Source: a cyanobacterium endosymbiont of Rhopalodia gibberula
GTDB taxonomy: Bacteria; Cyanobacteriota; Cyanobacteriia; Cyanobacteriales; Microcystaceae
NCBI RefSeq assembly: GCF_003574135.1
Contig: NZ_AP018341.1
Coordinates: 186,001-250,000, forward strand
Reading direction: 5' to 3'
Length of the DNA: 64,000 nt
The notes under the pieces: generated by a model
Seen by the model: the letters and a program-made list of their open reading frames with translations, nothing else
Database searches by the model: none
What the model was told of the DNA's origin: nothing
Translations under genes and position numbers: made by a program
Shown: one piece after another, positions 48,569 to 60,388 of the stretch
Layout: each line of letters begins with the position of its first letter
Position numbering within the stretch: position 1 is the first letter of the stretch

Positions 48569-50602
48569 ATAGCAAATAATTCCATGCATATTTCCGTATC
48601 TATAAAATGTAGATTTTATTTAATTAAAGCTAAGATTTTTTTTGATAAACTAATTATGTAAAAGCTAAAAGTATTTTTTAGTAAAGGTTACTTTTTTCAG
48701 CAATTTAATTTTTTAAAAAACCAAATTTCTAGATTTATAGAATACAGTCAAAATAGAAGTTTTAAAAATTATCTTAAGTCCGATAAACATACTCTCTCTC
48801 AAAAAAATCATAAAAAATTTACTATTTTTAGTTGAATTTTATTTTTTATGGTTTCTTTTTTATCTTATTTTTTTAAATAATCATTTGAGTTAGTAAACAT
48901 TTTATGGTAATTATTTTAAGATTCTTTTTAAGATGAAACTATCTACCATAATCTTCTATCAACCAAACTTATTTTAAATAACCTTACTTTTTAGCTAAGT
49001 ATTCACTAATTAAATTTAGCTGCTTTGTACTTATTTTTGAGTTTAATCCCATAAGGTTTCTTTTATCAAGAGTTTTATAAATCCATAGATGTATTGCTAT
49101 TCATAACTCTAGATTATTAGAGCAATTAATTTTTTTTCTAAAGAAACTTAAATTTTAAGTGTAATAGATAAGCTTTTAAAAATTAAATAGTATGATTTAA
49201 ATACATCCATTTTTGGTATACGGGGTTTCCATTTTTCAGGACTTATATTCTCTGAAAATAAAATTTCAATAAAATTATATTTTTGTTTTTAGCTAAGAAA
49301 TACTTACCTTTATTTAAGGTAAACTTTATCACAGGAGAGATTCTGTAAAATTATATTTTTTAAACTCTTTAGTTTCTTAATTACTAGTTTGTTAAATTAA
49401 TTTAATTGAGTATTAACCCATTCGGGTATATAAAATATATCTGCTATTTCTTAAGCTTAAAATATTAATCAATCGATAGTATTATAATAGAGGGTTTCAA
49501 AACTTATACTAGCCTCTTCGATATTGATTATAATCTACTTTTTCTGAGTTATTAACTATTTTACTATTGATTTATATTTTTTTATTTCTCTAACTTATAA
49601 AGTTACTTCTTAATATAAATTTATTAACATTAGATAATATTTTTTTGTTATTATTTTAGAAATAAAAGGAGTTTTATAAATTATTAGTTATTTTAATTTA
49701 TCTGTGATTTTATACGTAAATTTTACCGCATATATTTTTATATTCTATATAGATCTATTTTAATATTTATTACATGTTCTTTAACAGTACATTTATCTTT
49801 GACATATAATCTTATCTACTCAAAGTAAATTTCTAATAATTAACTTATTTTCTATAAATTTTGCTAGTAATTGAATGACAATAAATTACAGAAAATATCA
49901 ATTTTTATTGAGTATTTTCTAAAATGATTAAAATTACTATTTTAGCTACTTAAGATACTTTTTAAAGTAAGCCAACTAAAAATTTATTCATGAGTTAGAG
50001 TACTTGTATTGTCTTATTTTTTCAGATAAAATAAAAAATTTTTTACTTTAAATAAAATTTAAAAATACGTCTTAGGTTACACTAAAAAATTAACAATAAT
50101 ACTAAACAACTCCCTTTAGTTTAATTTTTCTAAATGATAATTTACATCTTTAGAAGTGTCTTTAACAAACTAAAGTTCCTAAACTAGAGTAGAATTATCT
50201 ATCTAAGTGATTGTTTGAACACAATAATCTTACCAGTTGACATTATAAAAATAAATAGTCAGGAATATGAGTATAGTTAAAGCTAGTATATAGTTGATAA
50301 TTTACTTGAAAACAGCAGATTTTCGTAAATCATAATTCACTCAAAAACCTATTGTCTCCGACTAGTAGAATAACTATTGAACTTGGACTTAATAACACAA
50401 GTTAGATAATTAAGTACTACATAAGTAACACTAATAACTTGGGGTAAAATTTTGGTTTATTTTTACCTAAAATTTAGATTTTATCAAAAAATCTTTTATT
50501 CATTATTTTTTAATAGAACCAATTTTTTTACTAATTTAAAGTTATGCTACATAATTGACTAATCCCTCAACAACCTTAATTAGGGAAAGTTCGAGCTAAC
50601 CT
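48569..50602. other. 2-kb AT-rich desert
   Basis: Extremely AT-rich with stops in all frames. I could not read any pseudogene, tRNA or strong hairpin. Confidence 0.6.
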
Positions 50603-51757
50603 ATGAAAACTTGGATTAAAAACAAAATTCCTCGAGTTTCACCAGAAGCTTTATATAAATTGCGCCAGGAACTTCTAGAAGAAGCCAAACTCGAGACTAA
50701 TTTTCTAGTTTTGACCTTCAGTTCTTGTATTATTGCTAGTTTGGGACTATTGATGGATAGTGCTGCCGTAATTATAGGAGCGATGTTGATTGCACCACTA
50801 ATGTTACCACTAAGAGCATTGGCACTCGGTGCACTGGATACAAACGGGAAACTTTTAGAGACTAGCTTATTAACCCTAAGTGTAGGCACTCTGATGTCGA
50901 TCCTCATATCAGGACTAGTGGGGGGATTGTTCGGGGTTCCTGCGGCTTCTTTTGGAGGAGAAATCTTAGCACGGACCCAACCCAACCTAGCGGATTTAGG
51001 AGTAGCAGTGATGGCGGGAGGGATTAGTGGGTTTGCTAAAATTCAACGTAAAATCAGCGACGCGTTGGCGGGAACTGCGATTTCAGTAGCCTTAATGCCT
51101 CCATTATGTGTTGTAGGTATTGCTTTATCTCAACAAGACTGGCAACTCAGTAGTGGCTCCTTTCTTCTCTATTTAACCAATTTATTAGGGATTACCCTTT
51201 CTTCTCTATTTATTTTTACTTTGGGGGGATATTACCTCAATTATAGCCGTACAGGGAAAGCGTTGGGAGGATTTTTCGTCATGACAGGACTTTTAATTTT
51301 TCCTTTGTTTATAAGTTTTTGGAATCTTATTCAAGAAGAACGATTTGAAGCTGATATTAAAAAAATTCTTCAGAATAAAACAATTACCGTCGGTCAACAA
51401 ACGGAACTAATTAAATTTGAGGTTCAATGGCCTCGAGCTCCTTGGAGTAAGAAAAGGCCTACTGTATTTTTAACCGTTCAAGAAAATGCGGACAACCCCG
51501 TTACACCGAATCAAGTCCGCTTAGTAGAAACTTTACTTGAACGCTCCTTGGGAAAAAAATTTAAGCTAGTTTTTCTGGCGAGTGAATTACGAGAAGTTCG
51601 TGCTGATCAAGAAGAGGAACTCTCTCCCTATTTTCTTTTTAATCCCCTTCCTCCTCCATTAATGCCTCGAAATGAACGTAATTCATCATCCTCTTCTTTG
51701 ACTCCTTCGTTTCAAGTTGAAGAGAATCTCAAAACGCCGCTATTTCCTTCGGATTAG
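50603..51757 (+). CDS. DUF389 membrane protein
   Basis: A 384-residue integral membrane protein of the DUF389 family. Six to seven hydrophobic helices follow a short basic start; the family signature is DSAAVIIGAMLIAPLMLPLRALALG near residues 52-76, then AGGISGFAKI and the helix pair ISVALMPPLCVVGIAL. The C-terminal hundred residues are soluble (TVGQQTELIKFEVQWPRAPW) and end in a Ser/Pro-rich tail. Function in bacteria is not established; transport is often assumed. The start is ATG 50603. ahcY follows 192 bp later. Confidence 0.88.
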   Translation: MKTWIKNKIPRVSPEALYKLRQELLEEAKLETNFLVLTFSSCIIASLGLLMDSAAVIIGAMLIAPLMLPLRALALGALDTNGKLLETSLLTLSVGTLMSILISGLVGGLFGVPAASFGGEILARTQPNLADLGVAVMAGGISGFAKIQRKISDALAGTAISVALMPPLCVVGIALSQQDWQLSSGSFLLYLTNLLGITLSSLFIFTLGGYYLNYSRTGKALGGFFVMTGLLIFPLFISFWNLIQEERFEADIKKILQNKTITVGQQTELIKFEVQWPRAPWSKKRPTVFLTVQENADNPVTPNQVRLVETLLERSLGKKFKLVFLASELREVRADQEEELSPYFLFNPLPPPLMPRNERNSSSSSLTPSFQVEENLKTPLFPSD

Positions 51758-51888
51758 CGAACTAGTCAAGGCGTAAAGTGTCACAGAACCTTAATCTATT
51801 AGTTGAAGTCAGTAGAGTAAATAAAACAGAATTTAAATCTTAACTATCCCGATTGCAGTTTTTTTATGTTAGAAAAGTTCTGAGAAAG

Positions 51889-53227
<1,339 letters not shown>

Positions 53228-53239
53228 TCAGCTGAAGAT

Positions 53240-53258
53240 GGGTGGGTTATTCCCGCCC
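53240..53258 (+). terminator. GC-rich stem-loop after ahcY
   Basis: GGGTGGG (53240-53246) pairs with CCCGCCC (53252-53258) with one G-T pair and a five-base loop, 13 bases after the stop. There is no T-run, so termination may be partial. Confidence 0.5.
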
Positions 53259-53317
53259 GTAGTGATTTACGGTAAATAATCAATAGTTACCTTCCAAGAG
53301 GATCAATGTGATATAGC

Positions 53318-53941
53318 ATGACAAAACTTTCAGTAGAATTAGAACGCTATTTTTTTGAAGAAGAAAGAGCTTCAGATGTTAAACTTGCCGATATTTTATC
53401 TTTAGCTGGAGAGCGAATATTTGGATTTTTATTTATTATTTTAGCTTTACCTTCTGCTTTACCGGTTCCTGCTCCAGGTTACTCTGTTCCGTTTGGGATT
53501 TTAATGTTTATCTTGGCCATTCAACTGGCTGCAGGGTATAAAGTTCTCTGGTTTCCTGAAAGGATAATGAAGGGGTCAATTAAACTAGAGACAGTGCAGA
53601 AGTTTCTAGAAAAAGGACTTCCTTGGTTAAAAAAAATTGAGACATTGACTCGCCCTCGTATGACTTATATTTGTACGAGTTTACCAGGAAGAGTTGTGAT
53701 CGGTGTGGCGATTGCTTTAATGTCTATTTTTATGATGATTCCTATTCCCGGAACTAATACTCTACCTGCAATTGGAATTTTTGTAACTGCTTTTGGGTTA
53801 CAAGAAGATGATGGATTTATTAGTCTAGGAGGACTAGTTATTTGTCTGATTGCTGGTACTATGTCAACCTTAATTATCTTTTTAGGAAAAGAAGTTATTG
53901 GAGAGATTTTTAGGTTTATAAAATGGTTTTTAGGCAGTTGA
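53318..53941 (+). CDS. ExoD-family exopolysaccharide synthesis membrane protein
   Basis: A 207-residue membrane protein of the ExoD family. The conserved start (LADILSLAGERIFGFLFIIL) is followed by ALPSALPVPAPGYSVPFGIL, a Pro/Gly-rich membrane loop, and a second similar hairpin (MMIPIPGTNTLPAIGIFVTA, then FGLQEDDGFIS). In rhizobia ExoD affects exopolysaccharide production; the biochemical role is unknown. ATG 53318. The radical-SAM/DUF512 gene begins 38 bp after its stop, so the pair is likely co-transcribed. Confidence 0.85.
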   Translation: MTKLSVELERYFFEEERASDVKLADILSLAGERIFGFLFIILALPSALPVPAPGYSVPFGILMFILAIQLAAGYKVLWFPERIMKGSIKLETVQKFLEKGLPWLKKIETLTRPRMTYICTSLPGRVVIGVAIALMSIFMMIPIPGTNTLPAIGIFVTAFGLQEDDGFISLGGLVICLIAGTMSTLIIFLGKEVIGEIFRFIKWFLGS

Positions 53942-53979
53942 AATTTATACGATTACCTATTAACTTAGATACTTAGATC

Positions 53980-55341
53980 ATGACTCACTCTTCAATTCGC
54001 CCCGCTAAAATTAGCTTTGTTATCCCCGATTCTATCGCTGAGGAAGTTGGTTTTGAAGTGGGGGACTCTTTGATTGCCATTAATGATTTTCCCCTGCGGG
54101 ATTTAATAGACTATCAGTTTTTATGTGCTGATGAATATCTAGAATTAGATGTAATTGATAATAAGGGACAAACTCATCGTGTAGAAATTAAAAAAAACTA
54201 TGATGATGATTTAGGATTAGAGTTTGAAAATGCTTTATTTGATGGGTTAATTCAATGTAATAATCATTGTCCTTTCTGTTTTATTGATCAACAGCCTCCA
54301 GGAAAACGAGATAGTCTTTACTTAAAAGATGATGATTATCGTTTGAGTTTCCTTTATGGCAGTTATTTGACTTTGACTAATTTATCTAAGAAGGAATGGG
54401 AACGTATTGAAAGAATGCGTCTTTCTCCTTTGTATGTTTCAGTTCACTCAACAGAAGCTAATATACGAATTCGCTTACTGAAAAATCCCCGTGCTGGACA
54501 AATCATAGAACAGTTTAAATGGTTTCAGGAACGACAGTTACAAATTCATGCTCAAGTGGTTGTTTGCCCAGGAATTAATGATAGTTTTCATTTGGAAAAA
54601 ACCTTAACTGATTTAGCTTTATTTCATCAAGGAGACATCCCGACAATTATTTCTGCTGCGGTGGTTCCAGTAGGATTAACTCGCTTTCGTCCTTTAGAAG
54701 ATGAATTAATTCCGGTCACTAAAACTAAAGCCAAAGAAGTTATTAAACAAGTTCGATCTTTACAAGAAAAATTTTATCACAGATTTAACAGTAATTTTGC
54801 TTGGTTAGCTGATGAATGGTTCTTAATTGGACAAGAAGAATTGCCTCCAGAATCTCACTATGAAGATTATCCACAAAGTGATAATGGAGTCGGTTCAATT
54901 CGTCAATTTTGCCAGGAATTTAAAACGACAGCAAAACGGTTGTTACCAGCTAAAGTTGATAAGTCGGTTAAGCTAACTTGGGTCGTCGGAAATGCAGTGA
55001 AAAAGGCTTTTCAACCCCTGGTTCAAGAATTAAATAAAGTAGATGGATTGACAATTAATTTGGAAGCATTGCAGAGTCATTATTGGGGGCAAGAAACAAC
55101 AGTAACAGGATTATTGACAGGAGAAGATTTATTGACCCAATTACAAGGAAAAGATTTAGGTGATGGGATTTTATTACCTTCAATTATGCTTAAACACAAT
55201 GATATTTGTTTTTTAGACGATATGACAGTTAAAGAATTAGCTAAACAATTAAATGTTAAAATTTTTCCTGTTACTGGAATTGAAGAACTTATCGGAATTT
55301 GTTTACATAGTTCCACTTCGTCTACTATGTCAAACCGATAG
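53980..55341 (+). CDS. cyanobacterial radical SAM/DUF512 iron-sulfur protein
   Basis: A 453-residue putative Fe-S oxidoreductase of the cyanobacterial radical-SAM group carrying DUF512. Residues 1-70 form a PDZ-like domain (SIAEEVGFEVGDSLIAINDF). The cluster motif is CNNHCPFCF near residues 92-100, the CxxxCxxC type that binds a 4Fe-4S cluster. The motif QPPGKRDSLYLKDDDYRLSF follows, and the DUF512 C-terminal domain includes AWLADEWFLIGQEELPPESH. Substrate unknown. ATG 53980. Retained intact behind exoD. Confidence 0.88.
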   Translation: MTHSSIRPAKISFVIPDSIAEEVGFEVGDSLIAINDFPLRDLIDYQFLCADEYLELDVIDNKGQTHRVEIKKNYDDDLGLEFENALFDGLIQCNNHCPFCFIDQQPPGKRDSLYLKDDDYRLSFLYGSYLTLTNLSKKEWERIERMRLSPLYVSVHSTEANIRIRLLKNPRAGQIIEQFKWFQERQLQIHAQVVVCPGINDSFHLEKTLTDLALFHQGDIPTIISAAVVPVGLTRFRPLEDELIPVTKTKAKEVIKQVRSLQEKFYHRFNSNFAWLADEWFLIGQEELPPESHYEDYPQSDNGVGSIRQFCQEFKTTAKRLLPAKVDKSVKLTWVVGNAVKKAFQPLVQELNKVDGLTINLEALQSHYWGQETTVTGLLTGEDLLTQLQGKDLGDGILLPSIMLKHNDICFLDDMTVKELAKQLNVKIFPVTGIEELIGICLHSSTSSTMSNR

Positions 55342-55476
55342 AGAAATGAAGTATTTTTATACAAAAAAAGCCCACCCTTGCGGATTTACTTGATAAGTAA
55401 CTACACTTTTTTTGTTTCTTTATTTAGAATTTAAATCTATTTTTTAGACTCAACTAGTATTGAAAAATATAGCAAA

Positions 55477-55501
55477 ATGGACAGGTTAATGTCCTGTCCA
55501 T
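55477..55501. terminator. stem-loop between the converging radical-SAM and petA genes
   Basis: ATGGACAGG (55477-55485) pairs with CCTGTCCAT (55493-55501). It lies 38 bases after the petA stop. On the minus strand the stem is followed by a T-rich stretch, so it probably ends petC-petA transcription. Confidence 0.65.
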
Positions 55502-55539
55502 CTAGATTTATGAAACTTTTGAAAAAGTTGCAAAAAAGC

Positions 55540-56526
55540 TTAGAACTTCATTTCAGCTGCTTGAACTCTTTCGACTTGTTTCTTCTTAAGAACTAACAGG
55601 ATTTGAGCTAACATAATCCCTGCTAAGAAAATCAATAACCACTTAACTCGTGTGGGACTTTGTAAAACAATTTCCGTGTCTTTTTGCCCAAAACCACCAA
55701 TATTAGGATTATTAGTAAGGGCTTCTCCTGCTGCAACTTGTTGTCCTTTAGAAACAATCAGCTGAGGACCTGCAGGAATTGTATTTACTACGTCACCATC
55801 AGTCGTCTCTAATGTCACAGTATAACCGCCAGTCTCATTTTGATTAATGGCGGAAACTTTTCCAGCTTGGGATGCTTTAAAAACGTTATTATTGCTAGAT
55901 TGTCCGTTGGGATATATTTGTCCTCGACCGCGGTTAGCCCCTAAGTGAACAGGATATTTACCAAAGTTCACGGTTTTGTCCGTGGAAGGATCAGGAGATA
56001 AAACAGGAAAAATAATCTCTTGATATTGGTCTCCAGGTAAAGGTCCAACAAGAACTACGTTTTCTTGGTCTTCACGGTAGGGTTGAAAGTAGATTTCTCC
56101 GATCTTTTCTTGCATTTCTTCAGGAATACGATCAGATGGAGCAATCTTAAAGCCCTCGGGTAACATGAGGACAGCCCCCACATTTAGACCCCCTTTGGAT
56201 CCATCTCCTAACACTTGTTGGGAATTAGGATCGTATGGAATTTTTACCACTGCCTCGAAAACCGTATCGGGTAGAACCGACTGAGGAATTTCTACTTCAG
56301 CAGCCTTTTCTGCTAAATGACAGTTGGCACAAACAATACGTCCAGTTGCTTCTCTGGGGGTTTCTGGAGCTGTTTCTTGCGCCCAGAAAGGATAGGCAGC
56401 AGCCCCTTGGGGAAAAGCAACATCGTTAAAAATATAGAGGGCAAAAGTAGCACAAGCAATCAAGATGATCTGCATTGTAACCTGCTTACTTACTTGCCAA
56501 ATTGCCGAGAAATCGGGTGTTCTCAT
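55540..56526 (-). CDS. petA: apocytochrome f
   Basis: c-type cytochrome subunit of the b6f complex, passing electrons from the Rieske protein to plastocyanin or cytochrome c6 in the thylakoid lumen. A presequence of 44 residues ends at AAA before YPFWAQ, whose Tyr45 is the mature N-terminus and haem ligand. The haem site is C66-A-N-C-H70. The lumenal domain is complete and a C-terminal membrane anchor (WLLIFLAGIMLAQILLVLKK) follows. Length 328 is normal. It lies 64 bp downstream of petC in the usual cyanobacterial petC-petA operon. In a cell without photosystems, b6f can still act in respiration (inference). Confidence 0.97.
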   Translation of the reverse strand: MRTPDFSAIWQVSKQVTMQIILIACATFALYIFNDVAFPQGAAAYPFWAQETAPETPREATGRIVCANCHLAEKAAEVEIPQSVLPDTVFEAVVKIPYDPNSQQVLGDGSKGGLNVGAVLMLPEGFKIAPSDRIPEEMQEKIGEIYFQPYREDQENVVLVGPLPGDQYQEIIFPVLSPDPSTDKTVNFGKYPVHLGANRGRGQIYPNGQSSNNNVFKASQAGKVSAINQNETGGYTVTLETTDGDVVNTIPAGPQLIVSKGQQVAAGEALTNNPNIGGFGQKDTEIVLQSPTRVKWLLIFLAGIMLAQILLVLKKKQVERVQAAEMKF

Positions 56527-56590
56527 TGCTAAGTCAAACCACTCAAATCTTAAATGTTAACATTACCAAGGATCGAGACAATTGACCGAA

Positions 56591-57133
56591 TTATACCCAC
56601 CAGGGGTTTTCATCAGTTCGAAAATCCGTTTCTGTCCAAGTGCTAAAAACTACTTTGTCGTTGTCATCAACATTGACATGAGCCAACATTAATGATTGAG
56701 GAGCAGGTCCGCGCGTGACCTTTCCCTGGGCATCATATTGGGAGCCATGACATGGACAGATAAATTTTTCTTCGCTAGTGTTCCAAGGAACAACACAACC
56801 TAAATGGGTGCAAACAGCATTAATTCCATAATCACTTAGAGTTTTATCTCCCTCAACTACGATATAAGTAGGATCGCCCTTTAACCCTTGGGTTAGAACG
56901 TGATCACCTGGATTGTGAGTCGCTAAAAATTCGCTGGCAATAACATCATTACCAAGAGCATCTTTAGCCGTTACACCACCACTAGCCCCACCACTAGAAG
57001 AAGGAATGAAATATTTAACCACCGGATATAATGCCCCAGCTGCTATGCCGGTAATCGTTCCGAAGGTCAATAAATTCATGAATTGGCGACGTCCCATATC
57101 GGGGACATCGGACGAACCAGATACTTGAGTCAT
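56591..57133 (-). CDS. petC: cytochrome b6f Rieske iron-sulfur subunit
   Basis: The 2Fe-2S subunit of b6f, accepting electrons from plastoquinol. From ATG 57133 it is 180 residues. A single membrane helix (residues about 20-42) follows [10 protein letters not shown] with its Tat-like twin arginine. Cluster ligands are in C108-T-H-L-G-C113 and C126-P-C-H129. The frame extends two codons to TTG 57139, but the family begins MTQVSG, so ATG 57133 is correct. petA follows in the same operon. The gene is intact. Confidence 0.97.
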   Translation of the reverse strand: MTQVSGSSDVPDMGRRQFMNLLTFGTITGIAAGALYPVVKYFIPSSSGGASGGVTAKDALGNDVIASEFLATHNPGDHVLTQGLKGDPTYIVVEGDKTLSDYGINAVCTHLGCVVPWNTSEEKFICPCHGSQYDAQGKVTRGPAPQSLMLAHVNVDDNDKVVFSTWTETDFRTDENPWWV

Positions 57134-57394
57134 AACCAATTGTTATTTGTCTACGTTTGCTGATACTTCTGATCACTAAGAATCAGGAGTTACTCGTCTG
57201 TGCTGCTTAGAAAGGGTATAATAACAACCTTGAGTCAAATTGAGGACACTTTCACAAAAAACTCAAGTTGCATCATCAAGCCATGCAGTTGTATTCTTGC
57301 TCTGAAAACAGATTACAGGTCCGTTTTAAATTATGGCAGAAATTTGCTCAGAAAAATTAGTAAGTTTGGCCGTCAAGTAATTAAGACCAATACA

Positions 57395-58798
57395 ATGAAT
57401 TCTCTTGATTTAGCTTTTACCCCTGCTTTAGAATTAGCAAAATTAATTCGTGATCGTCAAATTTCTCCTTTAGAATTAACCCAAGTTTACCTTAATCGGA
57501 TTCAACAATATGATTCCCAATTAGGCAGTTTTTTCGCTATAGCAGGGGACATGGCTATGTCCGATGCTAAAGCTAAAACGGAACAATTGGCCCAGACTTC
57601 AGATATTAATGCTCTTCCTCCTTTTTTTGGAGTTCCTACAGCGATTAAAGATCTTAACGCCGTTGCACAAATGCCTTTAAGCTATGGAATTTCCGTCTTT
57701 AGAGATAACGTCGCAAATTATGATGATACAGTAGTAACGCGAATCAAAAAGGCAGGATTTATTGTCCTAGGTAAAACAGCGACTTCTCAATTAGGTTCTT
57801 TTCCCTATACAGAACCTCCAGGGTTTCCTCCAACTCGTAACCCTTGGCATAGAGATTATGTAGCAGGAGGATCGAGTGGTGGAGCGGCTGCTGCTGTAGC
57901 AGCAGGATTATGCCCCATTGCACAAGGATCGGATGGAGGAGGATCGATTCGTATCCCAGCTGCTTGTTGTGGGTTGGTAGGGATTAAGCCTTCTAGAGGT
58001 CGGATATCTAATGCTCCCGTAGGAGACTTTCAAAGTGGGATCTCAACCCACGGACCATTAGGGCGAACAGTGGCTGATGCAGCAGCGTTATTGGACGTGA
58101 TGGCCGGCTATGTTACAGGAGATCCTTATTGGTTAGTATCCCCTGAAATTTCTTTTTTAGAGGCTACTCGTCAATCTTCAATTCCTCTTAAAATTGCCTT
58201 TTCCACTCAAATCTACCCGTTTCCTGAACCTGAAATAGTTATCAAAGAAGCAGTTTATAAGACAGCTAAATTATTAGCAGAAATGGGACATGAGGTGGAA
58301 CCTGACTGTCCTGATTTTCAGGAACTAATCAATCCTTTTAAGCAAATTTGGCAAGCAGGAATTTTAGCGGCTGGGGTTCCTTTAAAAGTATTAAGTCCTA
58401 TTAACCAGTGGTTAGGAGAACAGGCAAAAATGACAGGTAAATATTTACAGGCAGTTCATCAAATGCAAATTATTTCACGGCAAATTGTTGCTTTTTTTGA
58501 TCGCTTTGATTTGTTGGTTCTACCTGTTTATCTACAACAACCGATTAAAGTAGGAGAATGGGCTAATTTATCTCCAGAAGAAGTCGTAGAGAATATTATT
58601 AAATGGATTGCTCCTTGTCCTCCTTGTAATGCGAGTGGTTTACCGGGGATTACTTTATCGATGGGACAAGATGAAAAAGGGTTACCAGTGGGGGTTCAAT
58701 TAATTGGAAAACCTGCTGACGAATTAACATTAATTCGGGTGGCAGCACAGTTAGAACAAATGACTGATCGTCTTTCATTTAAAATGAACCAATTATAA
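57395..58798 (+). CDS. amidase signature family hydrolase
   Basis: A 467-residue amidase of the Ser-cisSer-Lys type, hydrolysing carbon-nitrogen amide bonds. The catalytic lysine is in [10 protein letters not shown] near residue 83, the serines in [14 protein letters not shown] and [12 protein letters not shown], and FGVPTA and [10 protein letters not shown] complete the signature. It resembles but need not be GatA, the glutamyl-tRNA amidotransferase subunit. The frame is open to TTG 57200, but ATG 57395 ([20 protein letters not shown]) gives the family start. It is divergent from petC. Confidence 0.87.
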   Translation: MNSLDLAFTPALELAKLIRDRQISPLELTQVYLNRIQQYDSQLGSFFAIAGDMAMSDAKAKTEQLAQTSDINALPPFFGVPTAIKDLNAVAQMPLSYGISVFRDNVANYDDTVVTRIKKAGFIVLGKTATSQLGSFPYTEPPGFPPTRNPWHRDYVAGGSSGGAAAAVAAGLCPIAQGSDGGGSIRIPAACCGLVGIKPSRGRISNAPVGDFQSGISTHGPLGRTVADAAALLDVMAGYVTGDPYWLVSPEISFLEATRQSSIPLKIAFSTQIYPFPEPEIVIKEAVYKTAKLLAEMGHEVEPDCPDFQELINPFKQIWQAGILAAGVPLKVLSPINQWLGEQAKMTGKYLQAVHQMQIISRQIVAFFDRFDLLVLPVYLQQPIKVGEWANLSPEEVVENIIKWIAPCPPCNASGLPGITLSMGQDEKGLPVGVQLIGKPADELTLIRVAAQLEQMTDRLSFKMNQL

Positions 58799-58904
58799 TC
58801 TTAACGATCCATCCAATTTGCCTACTAACTAGCAACTTGGTTCACCAAGGTAAACGTTCTTTTTGTATGAGTTTTTGTATAAAAGGGATTGAGTTTTTAA
58901 AAAA

Positions 58905-59591
58905 TTAACTATAACTTTTCATAACGCGCCCACAACTCCAGAAATTATTATAATATGCTTGGCTGATTTCATCACCTTGTTCTGAAAAAGAATCTATCGC
59001 AATACCATTTCTGCCTGTTTCTTTACCAGAACTGTGAATATAGTTTCCATCTCCTAGATAAAGAGCAACATGGTTGACTTGCCTTTGCCCAAAAAAAATT
59101 AAATCTCCAGCTAAAAGGTCTTCTTTCTCAATTCTTTGGGTAAAAACTTCTTGTTCATGAGAATCTCTTGGTAGCCAGATTCCTGATACCGCAAAAGCTC
59201 TTTGTATTAATCCTGAACAATCATAATTTGGCCCAATAGTTCCCCCCCATAAATAATAATTAGGTTGTTCCATAGCCGCCTTTGTAAAGGCAATAACTTT
59301 TCCTAAACGAGGTGAAATGTCATTACGGTTAAAAATGATAGGATTATAAGGTTTACTCACAGGTTTTAATGCTGATAGTTGAGTGAGAGGTAGCCATGCT
59401 AAATAGTCGTCTTCCTTTAGACAAACTTGGACAGCTTTCTCAGTGGCAGTATTCAATAAAACGGTAAAATTTCTTCCAGTAGCTGCTTGAGTCGCTAATT
59501 CTTGGCATTGAGAAGAATTAAATAAATTTAAAGGAATATGATTACAATATTCACCGCAAACTGAAGGAAGTAGAGAGTTAAGAAAAGTCAT
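58905..59591 (-). CDS. NlpC/P60 cell-wall peptidase
   Basis: A cysteine peptidase of the NlpC/P60 family that cuts peptidoglycan stem peptides. The 228 residues comprise an N-terminal SH3-like region (about 20-95: LNTATEKAVQVCLKEDDYLA) and a C-terminal catalytic domain with Cys in GPNYDCSGLIQRAF, the DLIFFGQRQVNHVALYLGDG segment with the catalytic His, and a second His in YIHSSG. No clear signal peptide is seen. ATG 59591. The structure resembles AvPCP-type cyanobacterial enzymes with SH3b plus NlpC/P60. It is intact. Confidence 0.9.
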   Translation of the reverse strand: MTFLNSLLPSVCGEYCNHIPLNLFNSSQCQELATQAATGRNFTVLLNTATEKAVQVCLKEDDYLAWLPLTQLSALKPVSKPYNPIIFNRNDISPRLGKVIAFTKAAMEQPNYYLWGGTIGPNYDCSGLIQRAFAVSGIWLPRDSHEQEVFTQRIEKEDLLAGDLIFFGQRQVNHVALYLGDGNYIHSSGKETGRNGIAIDSFSEQGDEISQAYYNNFWSCGRVMKSYS

Positions 59592-59899
59592 AATTTTAGA
59601 CCAATAACAAAGGGCAATTTATTTAAAAAATAAATTAGACATCATTCAAGTTGAAGGTAAAGCAAAGCAACGGGCAATGGTAAAAATTTTAGTTTTTTAA
59701 ATAAGACTTTTTAACACAAAGCCATGTATTTATCCACAGACTACTTATGTCAAGAGATGAAAACAATAAATAGCTTATTTTTTAAAAAAATTCGCTACGA
59801 TTTATTGTGTGTATCAAAAAAGAGTTAAGTACATTCTAAGCATGTCTATGACTTTTTACTTCAAATTAATCTCCAAATACCTGTTAGGAATTATTCAAG
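59592..59899. other. divergent intergenic region
   Basis: 308 bp between the NlpC/P60 (minus) and GNAT (plus) genes. AT-rich; no gene or distinct regulatory site that I can support. Confidence 0.45.
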
Positions 59900-60388
59900 A
59901 TGGATTGTCGCCACATTAAGTTTTCTGTCGACAAAGCTGAAGTTGATCTTATACAACTTCAAGCATTATTCAATGAGGTAGCATTTTGGGCAAGAGAAAG
60001 AACTCTTGAAGACTTAAGGATTGCACTTGCAAACAGTAATCCAATCGTTACTGTTTGGGATACAACCAGAATGATTGGTTTTTGTCGGGGGATATCTGAT
60101 GGAATTTATCGAGGAACTATCTGGGATGTTCTCGTTTGCCCAGAATACCAAGGATTAGGTTTAGGACGCAAGTTAGTAGAAACAGCCTTAAGTCACCCAT
60201 TAATGTGTCGGGTTGAACGAGTTTATTTAATGACGACTTACCAACGAAAGTTTTATGAACGCATTGGCTTTCAAGAAAATCAGTCAACTACTATGGTATT
60301 ACAAAACACCTATGAAATTAATTCTCTGCCTCTGAGTGGAGAATCTTTTGAATATATGCTGAAGGAATCGGAACAGGTATTTGGGTAA
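59900..60388 (+). CDS. GNAT-family N-acetyltransferase
   Basis: A 162-residue acetyltransferase of the GNAT fold. Motif A, the acetyl-CoA pyrophosphate loop, reads VCPEYQGLGLGRKLVE near residues 80-95; motif B is YLMTTYQRKFYERIGF near 114-129. The N-terminal segment FSVDKAEVDLIQLQALFNEV is compatible with the family. Substrate is unknown: protein, amino acid or small amine. ATG 59900. It is isolated, with a 1.7-kb desert downstream. Confidence 0.88.
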   Translation: MDCRHIKFSVDKAEVDLIQLQALFNEVAFWARERTLEDLRIALANSNPIVTVWDTTRMIGFCRGISDGIYRGTIWDVLVCPEYQGLGLGRKLVETALSHPLMCRVERVYLMTTYQRKFYERIGFQENQSTTMVLQNTYEINSLPLSGESFEYMLKESEQVFG